Shown in pieces: positions 52,499 through 58,675 of a DNA stretch of 58,675 nucleotides. The translations under genes and the position numbers were made by a program. The DNA is from Gammaproteobacteria bacterium (GTDB lineage: Bacteria > Pseudomonadota > Gammaproteobacteria > Pseudomonadales > Pseudohongiellaceae): positions 1 to 58,675 of the forward strand of contig JAPPOG010000006.1 of the NCBI GenBank assembly GCA_028818225.1. The letters run 5' to 3'. Position 1 is the first letter of the stretch. Each line of letters opens with the position of its first letter. The notes under the pieces are model-generated. The model ran no database searches, was not told where the DNA came from, and worked only from the letters and a program-made list of their open reading frames with translations.

Positions 52499-53364
52499 AA
52501 AACTTTCTCTCAATTGGTTTTCTATTCCTTGCAATAATCATTACGAGCAATACCTTGTTCGTAGTGAAAGAAACTGAGCGTGCAGTGATGCTGCAGTTTG
52601 GTGAATTGGTAAACTCAGATATTGACCCCGGACTTCATGCAAAAATTCCGTGGGTTAATACAGTTCGAAAGTTTGATGCGAGAATTCAAACCGAAGACGC
52701 GACCCCACAACGCTTCCTTACCCTGGAGCAGAAAGCACTGGACGTAGATTCCTATGCCAAGTGGCGTATTGTAGATACGGGCCAGTTTTATGTTTCTACT
52801 CGAGGTAACGTAGGTACAGCAGGCAGCCTGCTGGCACAGCGTATTAATGATGGACTAAGAGATCAGATTGGTGCCCGAACTTTGATCGAAGTTGTTGCCG
52901 GTGAACGCGATCAGCTAATGTTGGATTTAACCGCGGAACTGAACGAAACTACAGCTTCCGATATCGGCATCGAAGTTATCGATGTGCGGGTTAAGCGTAT
53001 TGACCTTCCAGACGATGTTAGATCTTCTGTTTACGATCGAATGATTACCGAGCGAAATCGGGAAGCCCAGGAAATACGTTCGCGAGGCGATGAGTTAGCA
53101 ATAGGTATACGCGCCGATGCCGATCGTCAGGTAGTAATCTATGAAGCAGAAGCTTATCGTGATGCAGAGAGAATTCGGGGTGAAGGTGACGCAGAGGCTA
53201 CTGCAATATATGCAGAGGCCTATTCGAAGGATGAAGAATTCTTTGCTTTTACTCGAAGTCTCAATGCCTATCGCGAGACTTTCAGTACCAAGAACGATGT
53301 GTTGCTTTTAGATCCTGATAGCGATTACTTCAAGTATTTGAAGGATGGGCTCACTCTACAGTAA
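52495..53364 (+). CDS. hflC: FtsH protease modulator HflC
   Basis: 289 residues with an N-terminal anchor helix (about 4-22) and SPFH domain beginning ETERAVMLQFGELV, then the coiled coil NREAQEIRSRGDELAIGIRA and the DADRQVVIYEAEAYRDAERI stretch. It forms the HflKC cage around FtsH in the inner membrane. Coupled to hflK by ATGA overlap; a terminator follows about 65 bases downstream. Confidence 0.96.
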   Translation: MKNFLSIGFLFLAIIITSNTLFVVKETERAVMLQFGELVNSDIDPGLHAKIPWVNTVRKFDARIQTEDATPQRFLTLEQKALDVDSYAKWRIVDTGQFYVSTRGNVGTAGSLLAQRINDGLRDQIGARTLIEVVAGERDQLMLDLTAELNETTASDIGIEVIDVRVKRIDLPDDVRSSVYDRMITERNREAQEIRSRGDELAIGIRADADRQVVIYEAEAYRDAERIRGEGDAEATAIYAEAYSKDEEFFAFTRSLNAYRETFSTKNDVLLLDPDSDYFKYLKDGLTLQ

Positions 53365-53427
53365 CAACAATAAGAATAAACGTAGCTAGCGAGTTGAGCT
53401 AAGAAATAATCCCGAACAAGAATTAAG

Positions 53428-53461
53428 AACCTGAATTGCAAAATTGCGATTCAGGTTTTTT
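53428..53461 (+). terminator. Rho-independent terminator after hflC
   Basis: AACCTGAAT (53428-53436) pairs with ATTCAGGTT (53449-53457) around a 12-base interior that can extend the stem partly, followed by a run of six T. It separates hflKC from the DUF2065-hisZ-purA unit. Confidence 0.85.
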
Positions 53462-53519
53462 CGGGCTGGGTTTTTGAAAATGGCTTATTAGGCAATTCTA
53501 ATTAGGGAAGAATGCGATC

Positions 53520-53705
53520 GTGCTACATGAACTCGCAATAGCTTTCTGTTTGATGTTGGTAATAGAAGGGATACTACCTTTTATCGCACCTAAACGATGG
53601 CGAAACTTAATTATGATGTTGGATGAGGTCGACGATAATACCATGCGGCTCATCGGCCTCGGTAGTATGTTAACGGGTACGGTACTCCTACTGCTGATAA
53701 ATTGA
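53520..53705 (+). CDS. DUF2065 (YjeT-like) small membrane protein
   Basis: 61 residues from a GTG start with AGGGAAG upstream. Two membrane helices (about 3-21 and 40-58) flank the loop IAPKRWRNLIMMLDEVDDNT, the pattern of YjeT/DUF2065. The family is always near hflC, hisZ or purA but its role is unknown. The TTG and TGA of the next gene and this stop overlap, but hisZ more likely starts at 53732. Confidence 0.88.
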   Translation: MLHELAIAFCLMLVIEGILPFIAPKRWRNLIMMLDEVDDNTMRLIGLGSMLTGTVLLLLIN

Positions 53706-53731
53706 ATAACGTTACTGAGTGTTCACCAATC

Positions 53732-54922
53732 ATGACTGATGCAAAACGCTGGTTGCTCCCTGATGGGGTTGAAGAAATTCTACCCGCGGAAGCTTACAAG
53801 CTGGAATCCTTGAGAAGGCAGCTCCTGGATCTCTATGAATCCTGGGGATATCAGCTGGTTATTACACCGCTCATTGAATTCCTGGATTCTCTGTTAGTGG
53901 GTTCGTCCCATGACCTCGATTTGCATACCTTTAAAATCACCGATCAGCTAACTGGTCGAATGATGGGAATTAGAGCCGATATCACTCCGCAGGCAGCGCG
54001 TATAGATGCCCATCGACTGAATAGGGATGGGCCGGTACGACTGTGTTATGCAGACAATGTGCTCCATACAAAACCCCGCGGCATCATGACTTCGAGGGTT
54101 CCCATTCGAATTGGTGCAGAACTTTATGGACACTCCGGTGTTGAGTGTGACATAGAGCTGGTGTGTTTAATGCACGAAACCCTCAACGCCATCGCCATAG
54201 AAGATATCCATATCGTACTGGGCCATGTTGGTATATTCAGGACCCTTGTAAATGAGGCCAGGTTAGATGCCGCTACGGAAAGCGCTCTATTCGAGGCTGT
54301 GCAGCGCAAGGCCTATGATGAAATTGATGAGGTACTCGAGGCGTCGGTTACTGATACCAATTTAAAAACTATGCTGCAGCAACTCTCTCGGCTGTCTGGC
54401 GATGAAAACACGCTGCAAGAAGCATTAAGTGTTTTCTCCAATGCGCCCGACAGTGTAAAGGCGGAACTTCAGGAACTGGTTGCCATTGTCGAAGGAGTAA
54501 AGCAGCGTATTCCGGATATCGTACTTTGTTTCGATTTGTGTGAACTTCGTGGCTACGAGTACCACACCGGAATGGTATTTGCCGCATACACTCCTGAATA
54601 TGGCAGAGCGGTGGCGAAAGGTGGTCGATATGATCACATCGGTGAAGTATTCGGTCGGGCTCGACCCGCGTCCGGTTTCGATAGCGATTTAAAAGTGCTG
54701 GCAAAACTTTCTGCTAAAGAATTTCAGCCATGCCAAGGCATCATTGCCCCAAATCTAAACGACAAAGCCTTGCATGACACCATTGCTGAGCTCAGGCAAC
54801 AGGGTGAGATCGTCATAGTTAATCTAACAGATCGACCCTTAGATGGCGGTGCCCGAGTCGAAATGAATTGTGATAGACAATTAGTCAGTAAAGACGGCAT
54901 TTGGAAAATAGAATCGCTGTAG
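53732..54922 (+). CDS. hisZ: ATP phosphoribosyltransferase regulatory subunit
   Basis: 396 residues from the ATG at 53732 (MTDAKRWLLPDGVEEILP), matching the Pseudomonas HisZ start; a TTG at 53702 overlapping the previous stop would add ten residues. The fold is that of histidyl-tRNA synthetase without catalysis: RADITPQAARIDAHRL, CYADNVLHTKP and GGRYDHIGEVFGRARPASGF are visible, and the tRNA-binding domain is absent. It activates the short-form HisG in histidine synthesis; hisG is not in this window. It is 42 bases before purA. Confidence 0.94.
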   Translation: MTDAKRWLLPDGVEEILPAEAYKLESLRRQLLDLYESWGYQLVITPLIEFLDSLLVGSSHDLDLHTFKITDQLTGRMMGIRADITPQAARIDAHRLNRDGPVRLCYADNVLHTKPRGIMTSRVPIRIGAELYGHSGVECDIELVCLMHETLNAIAIEDIHIVLGHVGIFRTLVNEARLDAATESALFEAVQRKAYDEIDEVLEASVTDTNLKTMLQQLSRLSGDENTLQEALSVFSNAPDSVKAELQELVAIVEGVKQRIPDIVLCFDLCELRGYEYHTGMVFAAYTPEYGRAVAKGGRYDHIGEVFGRARPASGFDSDLKVLAKLSAKEFQPCQGIIAPNLNDKALHDTIAELRQQGEIVIVNLTDRPLDGGARVEMNCDRQLVSKDGIWKIESL

Positions 54923-56260
<1,338 letters not shown>

Positions 56261-56262
56261 AG

Positions 56263-57162
56263 TCAACTGGGAGCATCCCAAAGACAGGCGGCGCCTAGTG
56301 CTCCACTGGCATCCCCAAAGCTGGGTGCTGCTAAGCTGGTTTGAATCACATCAGTGAAAACGTGTCCGATCAGATAGTGAGGTACGCGTTTATACAAGGC
56401 TTCAATATTCGAGAGGCCGCCTCCTAATACGATCATTTCCGGATCCAGCACATTGATGATGGTAGAGAGGCAGCGCGCGAGTTGATTTGCGTAAGTCTCT
56501 ATCCCTTGTATAGCATCCTCATCGCCATTTTTCGCAGCTGCGGCAATCGCCTGTGGCAATTCTTCTTTGCCAGTTTGTTCTTTGTAAGTTTGTTGTAAGC
56601 CTCTACCGGATAATACAGTCTCATTACAGTTAGTCCGGCCACAATAGCAGACTCGATCAGCCTGGATTAACTCTCTTACAGAGGCTGGTATTGTGTTATG
56701 ACCCCATTCACCAGCAATGCTATTGGGTCCGGTAAGCAGTTTCTTACCTATTACGACTCCGCCACCGCAACCTGTTCCTAGTATTGCGCCGAAAACGCTT
56801 TTCGCCTCTTTTGCGGCTCCATAGTGTGCTTCTGACAAGGCGAAACAATTCGCGTCATTTTCTAATCGAATTTCATAACCCAGCTTCGTTTCGATATCCT
56901 TTTTTAAAGGTTGATGATTCAGACAAACTGAGTTGGAGTTTTTCATTAATTGCGAAGGATATGAGAGCGCACCCGGCGTGCCTACTCCCACAGGGAACTG
57001 CTGCTCGGATTGAAGTTGCTTAATGATGTCGCAGACTGCTTGCACAGTAGCAGCATAAGAATCAGCAGGTGTATCAACCCTGAGCTTTGCAGTTACAGAG
57101 CCATCATTGCTGAGTTTGATTCCCTCGATCTTGGTGCCTCCAAGATCTATTCCAATACGCAT
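56263..57162 (-). CDS. mak: ROK-family sugar kinase (fructokinase Mak-like)
   Basis: 299 residues from the ATG at 57162 (AGGAAG six bases upstream; a TTG just before is in frame). The ATP-binding GIDLGGTKIEGI start, GTGCGGGVVIG, the ROK zinc motif CYCGRTNCNETVLSGRGL and the second glycine site VLGGGLSN are present. The start and sequence resemble E. coli Mak/NagK. Substrate is most likely fructose or N-acetylglucosamine; sequence alone does not decide, so the symbol is tentative. Confidence 0.85.
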   Translation of the reverse strand: MRIGIDLGGTKIEGIKLSNDGSVTAKLRVDTPADSYAATVQAVCDIIKQLQSEQQFPVGVGTPGALSYPSQLMKNSNSVCLNHQPLKKDIETKLGYEIRLENDANCFALSEAHYGAAKEAKSVFGAILGTGCGGGVVIGKKLLTGPNSIAGEWGHNTIPASVRELIQADRVCYCGRTNCNETVLSGRGLQQTYKEQTGKEELPQAIAAAAKNGDEDAIQGIETYANQLARCLSTIINVLDPEMIVLGGGLSNIEALYKRVPHYLIGHVFTDVIQTSLAAPSFGDASGALGAACLWDAPS

Positions 57163-57291
57163 CAATATCTTCCTGTTAGCCTAATACCAGATGTGTCAGT
57201 GTTACAAAAAAGCTATATATAACAAGGTCTTGCATACCACAGCAAACACTCTACAATCGTCGGTCCCTTGGCAATAACTTGAATTGGGCCC

Positions 57292-58386
57292 GTGACTCGC
57301 GCACGTTATCAACAAATTTCGTTAGACGATACACCTTATTACCATTGCGTCTCTCGTTGTGTTCGTCGTGCGTACCTTTGTGGCGATGATCCCGTAAGTG
57401 GTCAGAATTTTAACCATCGTAGGCAATGGTTAGTTACCCGCATTAAACAGTTGTCGGCACAATTTGCTATCGACGTGTGTGCCTATGCCATTATGAGCAA
57501 TCACTATCACCTGGTTTTGTTTGTTAATCAGGATAAAGTGCGCAACTGGAGTGATGCTGAAGTTATCAGGCACTGGACTGCTTTGTTTCCCCGTAATGCA
57601 GCCATAATTGAAACCCTGCGTAATAATGCAAAATCACGCAAGGCCCAAAAGCAACTCGTTCAACAGGTGCAGCTCTGGAGAGAACGCCTGGCAGATATCA
57701 GTTGGTTCATGCGATGCCTCAATGAATCTGTTGCACGCAAGGCCAACAAGGAAGATGACTGTAAGGGCCGTTTCTGGGAAGGGCGCTTCAAGAGTCAGGC
57801 TTTACTGGATGAGAAGGCATTGGTTACCTGCATGGCTTATGTGGACCTGAATCCGATCCGAGCTGGAATGAGTGATTCACTGGATTCGAGCGACTTCACT
57901 TCTATTCAGGAACGCCTTATTAACCATGCCAAAAAGGTTAAGAACAGAAGCTATAGACAACACCGACTGTTAACCCGGCGCGGTGCAAAACACTTGCTAG
58001 GCCGGCAATCCAGAGGAAAGCCATCGAGTTTAAAACCACTCTCAGAATTATCCAGTGTTAGAGAAAATGCATTTCCATTTTCGCAGCGAAGTTACTTCGA
58101 ATTGCTGGAAACCACCAGTAAAGCATTATCATTGTTTAAAGAAGAGTCAGCCAGGGCAATCCATATTTTGGAGGAAAAGCAATCAGTATTGCAGGCTATT
58201 GGTATTTCTGCAGAGTCCTGGATAAAGAGTGTGACACATTTTCATCGGCACTATGGCCCAGCTGCAGGGGCTGAATCCTCCCTCGTCGAATTTCATAATA
58301 GCCAAATACGGGCAGGCATCGATTACAAGTATCCCCATAAATGGATCAGGGGAGTGCATTCTGCTCGCCTGCTATATGGCACTTAG
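57292..58386 (+). mobile_element. IS200/REP-associated type HUH transposase (RAYT-like)
   Basis: 364 residues from a GTG start. The Y1 transposase domain opens YYHCVSRCVRRAYLCG, with the HUH metal pair H71/H73 in AIMSNHYHLVLF and the catalytic-tyrosine region MAYVDLNPIRAGM; DCKGRFWEGRFKSQ is typical of the longer RAYT relatives, which carry an extra C-terminal region of about 150 residues. Such single-copy or few-copy proteins are thought to act on nearby short palindromes rather than to move as full insertion sequences. No flanking inverted repeats or target duplication are evident, but a hairpin and short direct repeats lie downstream. Confidence 0.85.
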
Positions 58387-58675
58387 TAATAAAGTGTAAC
58401 GATAGATTCTCAGTCTCTTCTTAATTGGGCGTCGCTTCCAATTATTCTAACTTCGAGTTCCTGCTAAGTATTATTGTATTTCTATTTCCGGTGACGGATT
58501 GCCGCATAAATAATCACTTCTGACTAATTTTTCATCAGAAAACTCCATCATTTTTAAATGAATAAAATTATTGGGTGTCCTTTAAAAGTTAATTGGATGT
58601 CCTAAATAACTAGTCCATACGGAACATGTCGATATCTATAACTATCAGAACACAATCAACTTATTTGCTTAGGGG
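58387..58675. repeat. Non-coding end with hairpin and short direct repeats
   Basis: Within 60 bases of the transposase stop lies a 7-bp hairpin, TAATTGG-N9-CCAATTA (58422-58444). Further on, TTGGGTGTCCT (58571-58581) and TTGGATGTCCT (58593-58603) are direct repeats with a 22-base spacing. Such elements may be the substrate of the transposase. No gene is seen to the end of the window. Confidence 0.5.

Overview
The window is a chromosomal segment of a Gammaproteobacterium, most likely a free-living aerobic marine or aquatic lineage (OMG/Pseudohongiella-like; this placement is inference). The strongest evidence is the block at 42.9-56.3 kb: nnrDE, tsaE, an AmiB/C-type amidase, mutL, miaA, hfq, hflX, hflK, hflC, a DUF2065 gene, hisZ and purA, an order typical of this class. 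Base composition looks close to balanced, many genes start with GTG or TTG, and no rRNA, tRNA, CRISPR array, prophage or plasmid backbone was seen.

Layout. 0.4-6.8 kb: an exported redoxin/cytochrome c/copper-monooxygenase fusion, then a LysR-RND transporter-DUF3237 operon divergent from a ferredoxin-NADP reductase (a finR/fpr-like pair). 6.8-15.1 kb: a catabolic cluster resembling homoprotocatechuate meta-cleavage (HpaR, HpaG-like, HpaF, HpaE). It uses a LigA/LigB-type two-subunit ring-cleavage dioxygenase and a VanA-like Rieske oxygenase, and it carries a DapA-type aldolase and a sodium:solute symporter. 15.1-16.9 kb: an MBL hydrolase lipoprotein and a redoxin behind a textbook FNR box. 17.5-22.0 kb: a second RND protein with an acidic repeat, a lipo-cytochrome with a rare CX3CH heme motif, a ClpP-type protease and an NnrU protein. 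22.2-25.9 kb: a TetR-controlled, compact YbhGFSR-like ABC exporter.

25.9-31.8 kb: a molybdenum aldehyde oxidase pair (IorAB type) divergent from an iron alcohol dehydrogenase, a remnant of a glutathione S-transferase gene, a TraB-like protein and a small lipoprotein. 31.9-38.9 kb: a TPR protein, an FMN/Fe-S glutamate-synthase-like enzyme, a DUF481 outer-membrane protein, a SixA-like phosphatase, a lipo-cytochrome c, a ChaN-like heme protein, a DUF4159 protein and a two-domain VOC protein. 39.0-42.2 kb: a pyruvate dehydrogenase E1 gene (aceE) without aceF/lpd, overlapping a DUF2059 gene. 42.5-57.2 kb: the conserved housekeeping block plus a ROK fructokinase. 57.3-58.7 kb: an IS200/RAYT-like HUH transposase with short repeats behind it.

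How the genes fit together. The catabolic cluster would take up an aromatic acid, hydroxylate or O-demethylate it to a catechol, open the ring, oxidise the semialdehyde, and isomerise, decarboxylate and cleave the product to central metabolites, with HpaR as repressor. The housekeeping block joins envelope cell-wall splitting, tRNA modification (tsaE, miaA), mismatch repair, RNA regulation (hfq), FtsH control (hflKC) and histidine and purine synthesis. I found no strongly novel defence or mobile system. The most interesting points are the hybrid hpa/lig/Rieske pathway, the CX3CH cytochrome next to the acidic-repeat RND protein, the redoxin-cytochrome-monooxygenase fusion with a stand-alone relative, and the FNR-controlled redoxin.
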